Shown: positions 1 through 13,448 of the stretch, in pieces
Numbering within the stretch: the stretch's first letter is position 1
Layout of the letters: every line of letters starts with the position of its first letter
NCBI RefSeq assembly: GCF_021018805.1
Contig: NC_086251.1
Location: 42,726,767-42,790,766 of the forward strand
DNA from: Prinia subflava
Lineage: Eukaryota; Chordata; Aves; Passeriformes; Cisticolidae
DNA length: 64,000 nt
Direction of reading: 5' to 3'
Notes under the pieces: generated by a model
The model's database searches: none
Told to the model about the DNA's origin: nothing
Seen by the model: only the letters and a program-made list of their open reading frames with translations
Position numbers and translations under genes: made by a program

Positions 1-2110
1 TCCTGCTGCCTGTGAACTCTTCATATCCTACAGGCAGTAATTAGTTCTCCCTCTGTTCAACTGAGGGTGAGAGCCTATTACCATTGCTTGTACCACTCCC
101 CCTGGATCTACAGGTAACAGTAGTCTTGCCTCAAATTGACTAATTTATTAAATTACAGTGTTAAATTCAGAGCTATTGGCATAAATTTGCATGTAGTTTT
201 GAAAGCTGTTGCTACATTTTTAGATCTGAATAGGGTTTATGTTTTTTATGTTTTGATTTTTTTCCTTCTGTACTAGTTGGTCTACTAAAGGCAAATCTTG
301 CTCATTTATAACTATCAATCATCATGGGTATAAAAACATCACATTTTTAAACTTTTTTGAAATATTTATTTATTAAGCTTCCCAAACAAAAAACCATGTT
401 TTTAATGGAACTTGAGACCTTATTGTTAAATGCCTAAACTTGTTTGAAACTGAATACAGAACAATCCCTAAAAATAGTTTACTTCTGATGAATTACCCTT
501 CAGTGGAAAATTCTCAAGCAATGCTAGTCATAAAATGATTTGTACAGAAATGCAAACAAAAACTCACATCTATGCCATTAGAACCATTTTGAAAGGCTGG
601 GTTACCCGAGCATTAATCCATTTAGAAGGCTCCCAAAATAGTTGCTGTTATTTCTATTGTACTTGATAGATTGTGGCTTAAACAGCAGGGGGAATGAGAA
701 AAATTTCTGGACTTTAGCTGTAGGTGACTAGGGCTCTGGAAGCGAGTTTTCTAAACCATGGTTTTTGGCACAGTTTTAGGCTTAAAACTGAATGTTTGTT
801 GTATTATGGCTGTAGCTGAGATTTTAACTGAAGAGGAATTTTAAATTTTCTCTTCTAAATTTAAATAAAAAGAAATTGCTGCCCGTGAAATTCTGAGAAA
901 AAACAGTCAAAGACATGTAGTAATATCATACATCAGTTATAAGGTCGTGGTATTATTTAACTGCCACTGTGTAATAACCCAGTGCTGTAGGTTTTTTCAA
1001 ACCCAGCTGCAGTTGTGGGCTTGTTAAATTGTCATTGATTCTCTTATGAAAAGATTTCACAGTGAACTTCTGCAGTACTTCTACACCAAGGAATTTTGGT
1101 CTGTAACCTGCTGCTTGAGCAAGCCTGAGCTGTGGCTCAATCCCACCATCACTTCTAGGTAGTCATATTTTTTGGATTTTTAAAGCTAAATAAATTTAAA
1201 GCCCAAACAAGTCCCTGTTTAGGCAATATGTTGTTTAGGATAAACAATCTGGTGCATTAATGCAGTGCATTACAGTAACTTGTTCAGACACCTATAATGC
1301 AGCCACATTTGCATAAATGAATACTCCTTGCATGTCTCTGCTCATTATCAATCTGCCTGCCTAAACTAGATGTTTTAAAATTTGTTTCTCAGTGGCAGTT
1401 ATCAAACAGAATATATAATTTTGATGAGATCACAGGTGTGTGGGACAACATTCAGTCTTCATTTTGCAAGATTTCTCTGTCTTTCTTACTGAACTGTTTC
1501 TTGCTAACATCACTGCTGCAGTGTTTGTGAACCCAGAGGAGAGCAGGATCTGAGAACCTTTTTCTGTGTCTTGCATGTTCTGGTTTTATAATCCTGGCCA
1601 CTACTGCAGTTTCCTCTTACGTGTCAGAATTGTGATAGTGACACAGCTTTGCAGGGAATTTTCAGATGGATAGTAGCTTTTGATTTGTAAAAGTTGGGTA
1701 CTATTGTAAGGACACACATAGAAAACCTTATGTATGTTTGCAACTGCATACTACATTTAGAGTTCTTGATTTTAACCTTAATTTACCTGCCCTAAAGTAA
1801 TGTATGCCAGAAGCATAACTCTTTGCACTGTGTGGTCATTGGACTAGGTATTTGGTGATATTTTTAAAGGGCATATTTGTTAACACCATGATCTTATCCA
1901 GTTCCTCACTTAATCTATATTGAGCTGCCTAGATGTTATTCATATTCCCCTACCACCAGCAAGTCAAGGTCTTGGGGAAACAGACTTGATGCATTCTGTT
2001 TATCCACGATAGTTCATCATCTAAGATAAGCCAGGGTTGTCTGCAAACTGAAATCTCATCAGGCAGGCTCAGATAACATCTCACTTGACTTTTTTTGCTT
2101 ATTTCATTAG
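1..2110. other. Unique non-coding DNA, no gene seen
   Basis: I see no open frame with family features, no interspersed repeat and no RNA gene here. The DNA is AT-rich with many short A and T runs. The part around 1235-1375 is dense in AT-rich core motifs and contains a perfect POU octamer (ATTTGCAT) at 1307-1314. The stretch ends in a pyrimidine-rich run finishing in TTCATTAG at 2110, which could act as a splice acceptor for the short exon candidate that follows. Confidence 0.6.
1235..1375. promoter_or_regulatory. Possible regulatory element with POU octamer
   Basis: This stretch holds a perfect octamer ATTTGCAT at 1307-1314, the site bound by POU-domain transcription factors, followed by AAATGAAT. 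It also has repeated GCATTA/GCATTAC motifs around 1252-1273. A cluster of such words in otherwise plain non-coding DNA resembles vertebrate enhancers. A single octamer is expected by chance about once per 30 kb on both strands, so the call rests on texture and is weak. Confidence 0.15.
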
Positions 2111-2154
2111 CTCAACTGTCCTGGAGATTCGGGATGGTCAGCTTTACCATGCTG
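2111..2154 (+). other. Candidate short exon (44 nt)
   Basis: A pyrimidine-rich run (ctttttttgcttatttcattag, with the AG ending at 2110) is followed by 44 nt and then GTGAGG at 2155-2160, a good splice donor. In one frame the segment reads STVLEIRDGQLYHAG with no stop. The first base completes a split codon and the last base begins one, so 44 nt would join in phase 2/1. The reading contains a CUB-like LEIRDG string, but the segment is too short to assign a family. No partner exon was found in the window, which would fit a large-intron gene. It could equally be a chance pairing of splice-like signals, which are common in vertebrate introns. Confidence 0.22.
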
Positions 2155-3775
2155 GTGAGGGCAAATGATTAACTGGGGATTGGGATTTAGCCATCATTGG
2201 CTCCATTTAATGTGACAACCCTTTTAGCTGTTACCCTGAACCTCTGTAAGGCTGTGCTCCCAGAGAGCATTTAAACAAGAGGGAGATCTGTGCACCATTA
2301 CTCCTTAAAAAGATCATAATTCATGTCTCAAAAAAAGATTTTCTTTTCTCCCTTCCCATTTTTGTTGTTGATTTCACATGCAGCTATTCACTAGCACTGG
2401 CATTTTAGAGGCAAAGGGCAAGTTGGATCCCTAATTCTTATTTTTTGATCTTTTTTTTTATAGCCTAAGTAGCTCTGGAGACCCAAGCAGCTACCACTGG
2501 TGTGTGCATGTCTGCGTGTGGTCAGGACCACTTAGCGTTCTGTGTCTCTTCTTGCAAAACATGCCCTAGTAAAGCAGTTAGTTCAGAGTGTCCTTAACTT
2601 ATATACTTCATATTTTTTACATGAAATTGTGGGCAAGTGAGTAGCTAGCCCCCCAGAAACACTGCTTGCTAGGTTTTTAGGTAGGATGGTCGACTGGAAA
2701 ATTCAGTCTGTGTTGTGTTGAATGGAAATGAATGCCACCTTCATTTCAGTGCCTGTATTTCTTACATTTCAGTGTGGAAAAGAGAGGAGAGAAAGTGCAG
2801 CAGGGAGTGAGTTAACTGCCTGATTTACTAAAGATCTGGGCTGGATAATGTTTCTCAACTTACCCTTTCAATATTGAGGTTTTGATGCATTTTCTGTTCA
2901 CAGGGTTCAAAATAGATTTGAGTTTTATGTTCTAAGGGGGTTTACTACAGTTAAAACCATTTTGATAACAGTTCCAATAACATTTTTGATAATAGAATTA
3001 GCATTTAAAATGTTGTAAAAATGAAAAATGTTGAAAAATAAAATATTGTAATTTTAAAACACTGCTTTTCAATTTAAGAATTACTTAGTTTTAAAACACT
3101 AAAGCAACTGTATTATCTAAGGAAATCGACACCAGGTCACTGCCAAAGGAAGCAGAGACTGGAGACAAGGAGGGATAGGATAGTCCTTCATATCTAATGG
3201 TGATGAAGTTCCCTTGCACAGGAAAATTGCTTGTCCTAGGGAAGCATATTTCTGGATGACAGTCAGCAGCATTAACAGGTGTGACAGGAACAAGAAGGCA
3301 TTGAGCTGATTGAGTTGAATCACCTTGTGTTTATTCCTGACATGTAATGTGGAAGTATTTTAGTCCTTTTCCCAGCATGGCTGGTATTAAACTTTCCCAA
3401 TCTAGAAGAAATTCCCAAAGGCTGTTGACCACAGTCAACTTTGTTTTTAGAAATAACCACATCCATGCCAGAAGTTTTCAGGAGAGACCAAAACTGGATT
3501 ATTTTTGTTGCTGCATGACACAGCTGAGAATTCTCTAAGGTTCTCCAGTGTGTCAGTGCTGGAGAGAGATACAAGGGAAGTACAGAGTCTGATGGACCTA
3601 ATTTGGAAAGCTTCACTCTGCAGTGGGGGGCAATGCGTGGGTCCAGCCTGTGGTTTATAGTTTGTGCTGGGATCCAAAAGAGACACTGCTATTGCTGTTC
3701 TTCATTCTCCATTCCAGGCTGCAAATCCCAGCCTTTCAGAGTGTGTAAATCATCTTTTTAACTGGCTCCTGCAGT

Positions 3776-3799
3776 TAAGAGAGAGAGAGAGCGAGCGCT
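3776..3799. repeat. (GA)n microsatellite
   Basis: About eight GA units run into a GCGAGCGC tail. It is a short, slightly imperfect dinucleotide tract with no sign of belonging to a larger element. Confidence 0.8.
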
Positions 3800-4434
3800 A
3801 AACAAAAAGTATAAGGGACCTTCACACATATATCCAGCACTGTCTGTTTCTGGGCTGTTATATGTTTAAATAGTAAGACTTTTCTCGTCATCTAACAGCC
3901 TCTCAGTTGTGGTTTCCTCTAAATCAAATTTTTGGACACTTCCGTTTGAGCAATCCTCTGGATTGAAATACATTTATGAAGGAAAGTTCTGATGTTTCAC
4001 CAGGTTTAATGTTGTGTTCATGAACCAGTACAATATGCCCAAAAAGAAGCAAGAATGCATACTACACACTGTCAAATTATGCTTTAAGTTTAGATACAGC
4101 AGGAGAGTGCTTGGTTCTCATCCTAGGTCTTTTCAGCTGTTTCTAACTGCAATCTCCCAGGTTTGTGTTGATACCAGTAATAGCAGAATGTGGACCAATT
4201 ACCTTGTAAATTAAAAAAAAGCAGGTAGATAATTGACTTTTGGAAGCCTGCCTAGGTTATTATTTTTATTTCTTCTGCTTGCACAGGCAACTTTGTGCCT
4301 GACACAGAAGCGTGGCAGCAGAGCAAGGTGTGTATTCTGGGGCAGAAGGTGGGTGAATGGGAGGAGGAGGTTGATCAGCAGGGGCAGATGGGTCCCACAG
4401 TGCCTCTCTGACTCAGCCAGGCTTATTTTAGCAA

Positions 4435-4453
4435 GTGTGTGTGTGTGTGTGTG
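4435..4453. repeat. (GT)n microsatellite
   Basis: An uninterrupted GT dinucleotide tract of about nine and a half units. It sits in unique DNA. Its length is moderate and it may vary between individuals. Confidence 0.9.
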
Positions 4454-7374
4454 CTCATTAGGGAACTTATACATTCATTAGGCTGACGAGCTGAACAGAT
4501 GAGGTGAAAGCCCCTTTCCCTTTTCCTTTATGTTGACTCTGGTGTTAATATTTAAGGTACACGGGATAACTTCTCAGTAGGTATCAATATATTGACTCAT
4601 TCTACTCAGTGACTATAGCACAGCTATGCCAGCTTATACCCAGTGGAGATCTGACCCCCCTCTCTGCTTTCTATCTGTTTCAGGTGTCTTAAGAAAAAAA
4701 AGAGAAAAGTAACAGATTGCATATGATGTAATTTCTTCCCTGGTTTATCCGGTGTGTCAGACTTTCCTTGTCAGAATCCAGAAGGGAACCTGTGTCTTGG
4801 AAAAATAATGCTTTCAGTATATTGTGCTACACCAAAACTCCAAGCAGTTTGTCCCTTTCCCCAAATCTTAATATGAAATCTTACTTTGTAACTTGAAAGA
4901 GGACAGGACCAAAGGACGGTTATCATGTTCCTTGCAGACCCCATATTGCATTTATGCATGAACTCCCAAAGGAGCAGGAGATCTGCAGTTGTTGAACATC
5001 AGTCTAATTATACAAAAAACTGTCAACATCTGTTTTTTAACTGGGCGATGTTTGCTTATCCCTCTGGTGGAGGACCAGGAAGTTGGTTCAGCATGGTTTT
5101 GGGGAGATTGTGCTGCACAGTGGCCATTGACAAGGTAGCGTGATGGGTCTTTCACTCTGAATAAGAAACATCCTGTTTCAAGGCTTATGCCCAGAAATGA
5201 AGATGAGACCTAGGAGGCACAGAAGCACATATTCCCAAAATGTACTAGAGCAGATTGTAGTTAATAGTGTTGTTGTGGCTGCAGTGGTATTAGTGTGTAG
5301 ACAAAGCAGGGTTAGTAGTCCACTGATAAAATTGGTGTGTAACAGACTAGTTTTTTGATGTGAAAAATATTCTCTATCTGGTATTTTGCCTGTTTATTCT
5401 AGCTGTGTCATTTGTTCTACTAAACTACATCAGTTCCCTGTTACAGCAAGGTTTGCTGTCCTTTCACCACAGGGTATGACACTGGCTACTGCTATAGACA
5501 CATACTGCAGTACGTGGACCTAGGTGTGGAATGGCACTTCCAGCATGTTAGCACTGAGCTCACTCTTCTTGGGACAGGCTGTTACTTGTGGAGGTATTTT
5601 TGGTATAAGACAGGCAACTGGGAGTCCTCATCATTCCTTGTCACTGATGTTGTCTAGTGCTAATCCTCATTTCTGGCTGTGTCCCAATTATGTTATTTTT
5701 ACTCTGACTCTTTGCATTCTTCCTGCAGGCTTACTTGGATATTGACTTTTTCCTCATGTCTTGACCTGCAGTGTTTTATCATGCCTTTGTGAACTGTTCA
5801 TCAGCTTTCATGGTCAACGTCAGAGGCAGTCACCCCTCAGGGCAAGGCAGAGAGAGCAGAATTAGACCACCAGTGAATGCTTTTGCTGCTTCTACTCGCT
5901 AATATGGTTTGGACTCAGGGCTGGTAGCGAAGCAAGGTGTTGTAGCTGAATAAGCAAAGGCTTTCTAAAGATAGTGCCCTATTCACCCTGCCATTCAAGG
6001 AACAGAGCAAGATTGCTCTGAGGTTGGGAATTAGTGAGTGAATTCTCTTTTAGTCCTCCAGGTAGCTGATAAAACTGGCACACATGACAGAAAGCTTTTA
6101 GGGAGGTGTCAAGTGTGGGAATACAGCCTGCTGGATAATACTCTCTACTTGGGCTTTGGGATTAGAAGATACCACTGCCAAATTTTTAATGCAGTAGGTA
6201 AAACTCTCAGGTTTAAAAGATTAATACCATTTATTTGCTTCATTTGCTCCTGCCCCCAAACCTGCATCCCAACAAAGCAAAATTTTTCTAATCAGCATGT
6301 AGCTCCTGCTGTGCTAGCTGGCTTTATTTATTTTTTTTACACATTATTTTTTCTGTATTGAAAAGGCGTGAGAAGGAAAAAATGGGTAAGGATAGTTGAA
6401 GCTCATTTAAGAGGGATTGGGACATGTTTTTATAATAGATTTAACTCTTTATTTCAACTGCCTTTCAATTATTTTCTGCTAGCACACCAAGGGTAGCAGT
6501 GATTTTTTTTCTGCAGCAAAGCTAATGCGATGTTTTTTTTAGGGCTGCAGAGCATGACATGAGATGAGAAACCAAGAATTCTTGTAAGACTGCAGGGCTT
6601 GGACCAGCAGAAGAGGGAAGGAAGGGGCTGCTCCTCTCCTGCCCTGAGGCAGCTCAGAGCTATGAAACAGAAAGCATAGGATGTCAGGGAGCTCCTGTCT
6701 GTATAGTCACCCCTGGAATCTGCTTAAATTCTGCTGGAGACCAGACCAATTTAACCCTGTATGATCAGTATTTTCCACATGTTTTAAATGTGATAAAAAG
6801 GGGTGTTTCACAGAATTTAATGTATATCTAATTGGGGCTGGCATGTGTCTAATTTATTTTCCATACCAGATGAAAATTGTTCCTCTTGTATGGTATTTGA
6901 ACAAGTCCTATATATAGTCCTATAACTGCTAAGGGATTTTCATTTGTTTAATGCACATTCAGCTGGCAGTCCTTTAGTAAGGTGTCATGGCATGAAGATT
7001 TGCAAGATTTAAGTCAAGCAGTGAAGTTCATTTGGTACTTCAAAATCACGTGTAGTTACTAGAATTTTTTCCTAAATATTGAAAGTGAATGACTCCCATT
7101 TTATGATGTGATGGGTGGCAGGTTAAATTTCTAATTCCTGTCTCCAGTTACAGAGCAGAAATACAGGAGCATACAAAGAGTTACAATAGTTTAGCTGTAA
7201 GCAAGTGCAAATGAGATAAATTATTACTTGCAATTTCACAGCTGTTTACATGTCTAGAGCCAGCAAAGAGTATCCTACCGAAATAGGACAATATCATTAA
7301 TTCCATTTCATTGAAAATTGAGTTTCATAAGGAAACTAAATATCATGAGATTACTGAGGCCTAGAGAAAAGAAG

Positions 7375-7394
7375 CATCTCATCTCATCTCATCA
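7375..7394. repeat. Short CATCT tandem repeat
   Basis: Three and a half copies of the pentamer CATCT stand in tandem, ending in CATCAGG. It is a minor simple repeat with no other associated signal. Confidence 0.8.
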
Positions 7395-10300
7395 GGTGCA
7401 CAACACAATTCTGTTGCAGAACAAGTAGAATCCAGGAGCCACAGTGTATCCCACGTTTACTAAGCCAAGCTATGTATAGGTGAGCGCAGCGGCAGCATTC
7501 TCCTGTTACAGTTCCAACTATTTTTGGATTTTTTCCTTTAATCTCAAATTGAGTAACCTACCAGAGCACTTGGGGAATGGTAACCAACTTTATTATTCTG
7601 ATGATACATTTCCTAGACAACTACATTGATCAGTATTCTGGAAGTACCTTAGCTGGGCATTTATTGTATTGTGTCTCATTTCTGTGACACCAAGAGCTTG
7701 GCTGACATGATCTAGCTAACTACAGAAAAGTATGTACCATATCATTACAATCATCAAGCTCCATGTGCAGAGAGGTTGAAAAGTACCATTCTGTGGCCTC
7801 GACATTGTGAGTCTAAAGCCAGAAATGTGGGGGATGAGTGGACAGTATGCTGCTCTTTGATTTCCAAGGGCCAAGTGCTTGCAAACTCTTTGAATTTTTG
7901 GGTACATTTTCCCAACTGGGGGAAGTCCTGTGCCACGGCAGTACATTGATGTGGACATCCCACCACTTGGTTTTAAGTGATTTTAGATCTGGAGCTTTCC
8001 TAGAGATGCTGTACCAGAGCATTTACAGAATCCTTTTCTAAGTAGCTTTCTCTGGGATGTTTGGCATCAGCTGCCTTTCTTCATCCACTCTAGTCTTGCC
8101 TTCTCAAATGCTTCCCCAGGTTTTCCTGCTGCAGCTTCTGCATTCCTGCAGATGGCTGTACCCCACAGCTAGGGTTTTATCTAGACATTCATATTTAGCT
8201 GTGTGTAGGAACTGCAAGTTACTTTTTATTTATTTACTTTGAAAGATTCCCTTAGCTCCCATCTGTTTAAAATGCTACCTCTACTTGTCCTCCCCAATGA
8301 AAGCTTGAAAGAAGGAAGGGAGAATAAGCTTCTCTCCCTAACAAGCAGCTTATATTTAGCTGAGAAACAAATTTGCACAGATCTTTGGGCTACCTGTGGA
8401 AATGGAGAGATTAGGCTCCTGAAGTTCAGGGCTCCTACTTCTCACAGTCACCAGTCCCATGGAGCAGCTCCTTCACCCATGGTAGCAACCACTCCAGCCC
8501 ATTGGAAGTGTTTCTTTTGGAGACAGGAAGGGTTGGAGGGAGAACAAGAGTGAAAGTCCTGTTCCTTTCTTTCTGCCTTTTCTCACTGCTTTCACATAAA
8601 AAACTAAAATGCAGCCCCCAGAGCACCTTGAAGGATTAAATGCTGATCAAAGGCAGGTTTAACCATATCCCCAGGACAAGCTGCTTAAACGCCAAGCAGC
8701 ACAAGCTGTGGGTTAGCACAGCAACCAGAAAAGCAGAATAAATTAACAATTATCATTTCAACATGAACAGAGCACAGTTTTGGAGAGGGAGGCTCTGGGA
8801 GGGTTCAGGGGAGCAGAGTATGGGGGAAATAGAAGGAAATGAAGTCCACATTTATCTCATACATATAGCCAGAAGACATGCTTTGCTTCTGATCTTGGTT
8901 GATTTCTGGCATCTGCTGCCAGACACTGCCTTTTCCCTCCTCAGGTCTGGGCTTTCCAGCATAATAGCATTAGTAGCATTAGATAGGAGTTTGTGTTATT
9001 AGTTACAACCTAAGGGAGAAGGAAATCTTTGGGGGATAAATTAACAGACCCCTCAGCTATCCTGATTGACACTCAGCCCTTTAAGTTCCTGCCCACTCTG
9101 TTCCAGCCCAGCTTTTTACAGGCTTGCAAAATGCAGAGTATCTTATTCATCTGTTTGTTTTGCAAAGATTTCCCCTAGCAAATTCTGTGCTTATGATTTC
9201 TGGCTTGGACATAATCAGAGCACACAATTCTGCTTTGGGTTTTCTTAGCATTGGCAAAATCTGAGGAAAAAAGATGCACTGACTGTTGAGGGTGATAAGT
9301 TATGGAGATGCTGAAAAGGATTGTCTGCCTTTGAGGACAGATGAGTTAGTGAGGGCTCCTTCATTGTTAGTGAAAGGACTGTGAAGAATCAGGAAGCAAA
9401 TGATCAGCATGGAGTTCTCACAGTCTTCAACAATGTGAGACCAAAGGGCCAGCCAGTAGCACAGGACAGAGATGCTAAAAGAAGTATCACTTTTTGCTAT
9501 GAACAAGACCTACAGCTTTATACCATCTATTGCCACAGGGCAGCAGAACCCAGCTCACCCATTCACTCAAAACAGTAACAGGTTGCTGTTATAAGACACT
9601 GGATTGTGTGCAGCCATCTTAGAGCAGGAGGAGGGATGCAGTAACTCCCACCTCTCTCTCAAAGCTCAGTGGCAGATTTTTGGGGGACTTTGAAAATGGT
9701 ACCAGGCTAGTGCTGTTGTAAGAGGAGAGCAGGCATGAGCAGAGGGAAGGGATATATAGGATCTCTACGTGATCCTTCCTAGTCTAATGTAGAACTAAAG
9801 TTGAGAGGGCCTGAAATGCGGTTTACAGTCGTAGTTCTCTCCCTGCACTGACAGAGGAATATGCATCAGAGGCATATTCAGGTTCTGACAGGGATATTCA
9901 AATCACATAGCTCAAATCATTATCTAACATCTGTAGAGGTCAGGCAGGAGTATCTCCCTGTGGTGCCTCACTTTGCTGGATGAGCCAAGTGTGCTGCAAG
10001 CTCTTTTTACTCCCTTAGAGGAGTTTAAAGGTAGAAAGCAAAATCTGATGGATCATCCATCCAATTCTGTATGAAAACCCAATATTCTGAAAATTAGGGA
10101 TTCTCAGAAGAGAACCCCTCTTGCACACTAGTGTAGAACAGGCAAAGGCTTCTATTTTATTTGTTCAGGTATCAAATATTAAAGTGAGCATCATGAGCAG
10201 CAGAAGCCTTTCATGAAGGTATATCTTTATTTGTACTAAATAATGAAAGTAATTCTTTATGAGTGAATAAACCTGCCAAAAGGATTCAGCTTGCTCACTA

Positions 10301-13300
10301 AAACTTTGCTGTGAGGCTGCAGTGCTGCATAGGTTAGAAGCCATCATTGCTAAATGTTAGCAATCTTTACAAAAAGAACAAAAATACAGTTGCCATGTTA
10401 TCTCACTTGAAGAACAAGCACACACTTCTTTGTTTTGACCCCTGGGATAGTTTTATTTGAATGAAGAGTTTGGCTTAGGAACCTGCAAGTTTCAATGTGA
10501 TTGGAGTGAAGAGTGAGTTACTGGTCCATCAAATGCTTGGAAAACAAAAGGGCTGAGCTCAGGGACTAAAAGGTCAGTCATTTTTAGTTCCTGATGCTTA
10601 TTCTACTTCTGAATTATTTGAGGTATACCCAGAGCTTTCATTCTGTACAGCCATAGACCGTCATCTAAACCTTGGATTTTTGGAGGAAGGAAAGAGGCTG
10701 AGCTATGCGTGCCTTGAGGGAACATAGTCAAGTTGTAGCCTTGTTGAACTGGCATTAGTAAAGTATGCAAGTATATTTAAAGTAAACAGCTGTTAAGATA
10801 TATTAGGATGACTACTAGGGGGGAAAAAAAGAGGTCAGAAGAGCTTGTGAGAGGAGGGAGAGTGTTTGTCTGGTAGTGTTGGATGTACTCTGGAGGTTTT
10901 ATGCCTTTAAGATGATTTTGTTCCATTTGGGAAGCAGTCAGCCTTCCCTGAACACATCCTCTCTAAGCTGAGCAAAGCTTTCCTGTGGCCTCTCTAGATG
11001 TTTTTTGCCTCTCTGAGTTTTGTTCTTATGCTAAGATGTGCCTCAAGAATATTGATGTTTATTCTCAACACTCATGCACTAATTAGGAAAGCACAATTAT
11101 CTCTGTTTACAAGCAGGAAAGCAAGAATGTCAGGCTGTAGCTAAATTTATTCTGCATGAATACTGTATTGCACCATGCAATATTGGTGTCCCAGTCATCT
11201 GAATCTTTTACCAGGACAACATCATGTGGCACCTCCGCACCCTCTCATTTTTCCAGGTTTTTCATTCATGAAAACTAGGGTGCCAAGTGGGAGGGTTGAT
11301 ATGTATGGAGTTCTCTTGCCCTAGTTTGGATTTGGGACAGACTTAGGGTACAGACATGGACTGGGCAGCGTGGAAGCTCCCCAGGGCCTTTGCATGCTCC
11401 TTCCTCTGGGGCTGGGGCAGGGCACACAGTGAGCCTGGCAAAAATGGACTTTCCTGACTGCCCGGTGTTGTGGTGCAGGAGAAGTGGTAGCTGTGGGTGA
11501 CTGACAGCACAAGTAGTAGAAGGTGTTTGGAAGAGACAGGAGAGCACCATGTAGCTGCTGCTGTCAGGACACACCAACACCAAGGACACAGGAATAGGCA
11601 GGGAGGAGGGGAGACAAGCAAGTATAAAAATTCCTATTCAGTTCAGAGAAACAAATGGGGTTTGAGGCAGTGATGAGGGGTTTGTGGAGGTACAGAGACA
11701 CTTAGGAGACAATCCTCATAAAAAATGCAAGGTGGCTGTCATTTTAATACTTCTCTCCTTGCTTAGCTGGGGTGTTGTTCTTCCTTTGCTGGTGTGGCTG
11801 TGGGGCCTGGAGGATCAAGATTCTCAGCAGGGAGTTACATACACCTATGCACATGTTCTTGTCCAATATCACCAAGTGATGTCAGACTTCACCTTGTTTA
11901 TCCTTTTTCTAATGCCTGACATGAGACTTTCGAGCTGTATTGCTGCAGGAAGAAAATGAAAGGCTTGCACTGGGGAGCTGATCTGTGGCAGAGGCATCCA
12001 GCCACTAGGAGCATGTGCAGCAGGAAGCCTCAGGACGTTTACAGACTGAAGTGGTTCAGCTGGCTCCTTGCCTGTGTGTTGGATTTCCAGCAGGAGATGG
12101 ACCTTGAGGGGTGTACTGTGTCTGTCCTTACACCCAGAGCAACAATGTGATCCGAAAGGACACTGAATGTCCTTACAGCATTCCAGAAGCATGTCGATAT
12201 TTGATCCATTTTTCACTACTTTATACCATGTGTAGCCACTACCTGGCACCCAGGAGGGCTATGATCAGTTGCACTAGGTGTATATGCTGATAGAAGTACT
12301 TTGGATTGAAGGTTCTTGGCTACAGAGGCTGTATTGCATCCTTCAGAGATCTGTAATGTGTTTTAAGACACAATACTTTGTAACACCAAGATAATTTCTT
12401 GGCCATTTTTACTGGGTTTGATGGAAATCTCATAAAATGCCCTTGAGGTTTTCCTGCAGCAGGTGTGCTCCTGGCTGGGCTTTGCAACATGTCAGTGGAA
12501 AAGAAATTACATTAGAATAAGTGGGTTTATTTCAGCATTTGTTTTTTAAATTAATTTGGGCATTTATTTGGGTTTACTGGGAATTGGGATTTCCTATCCT
12601 GAGCTCTGATAGGAAAGACTCTGGCAAATATTGATGCAGCATATTCAAATCAGTGGGACTACAATGAAGTAAGGCACTGTGCTGACTGGTTTCAATCTTT
12701 CATAAGCCCGAGGGTGAACTTGAGAGTAATTTCTGTTTACTTTCTTCCTCTGATACTCTACTTCCTTTGTAGCCTGTGGTATACAGGCTGATTCAGATAA
12801 TCCATAATCAGGCCAAACATCCATGGAAGTCAAAGGAATTTGTTTGGTGTCAACACTGCAGGACTTGGTACCACGAAGAACAATTACAATTAGTTTGGTT
12901 ATTCATATGATGTTGGTTATTTGCTCCATTGCTTTCATGTCAGTGCCAGAGTTCGTGTCCACAGCCCAAATGAAGGACTAAGGTAGCATGGTAAGACCAA
13001 GTGCAAGGCAGACTAACCTTCCTTAGTCCAGAGGACCAGAGGAAGAAGGTGCATTCTCAGGCTGTTTATTGTGTTTATGACATCCAGGGGTTGGATGAGG
13101 TTGATCCTGTGGTCTTGGCATAGAGACGTCTAGAGATTTTTGCCTGTCCTATGCAGTGAGCTTCCAGGTACCCCAGACCCTACTCTGGGAAAGGCCTGCG
13201 GCTCTTAACAGTGTTTTGACTCCTGGTTCATGTGTTGCTTTTTTCCCAGTTACTCTTCCTGCATATTTATCAGTTCTCTTGGTAGTTATGCTTCTGTTCC

Positions 13301-13422
13301 ATATACAACTAGGAGATGTAAATGCAGCAACATGTACCCCAAAACACAGGAACAGTATTTGAAACCAAGGAATATTATACACAGCATATTCAGATGTGTA
13401 AAATACCTCTGACATTCATTTA

Positions 13423-13448
13423 CCTGTTTCACCTGTTTAAAGCAGGTG
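13423..13448. promoter_or_regulatory. Cluster of CACCTG / CAGGTG boxes
   Basis: Within 26 bp there are three ACCTG-type cores: TACCTG, CACCTG at 13430-13435, and its reverse CAGGTG at 13443-13448. The last two form a 6-bp inverted pair separated by 7 bp. Paired CACCT(G) boxes are the known recognition arrangement of ZEB-family zinc-finger/homeodomain repressors, and single copies bind SNAI-family factors. Function here is inference from motif spacing only. Confidence 0.2.

Noticed and set aside
11869..12249. 126-codon minus-strand open frame with several Cys
   Set aside because: The Cys residues (ECCKDIQCPFGSHCCSGC) resemble a small cysteine-rich fold, but spacing fits no family I know, and plus-strand frames overlap it. 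No splice context.
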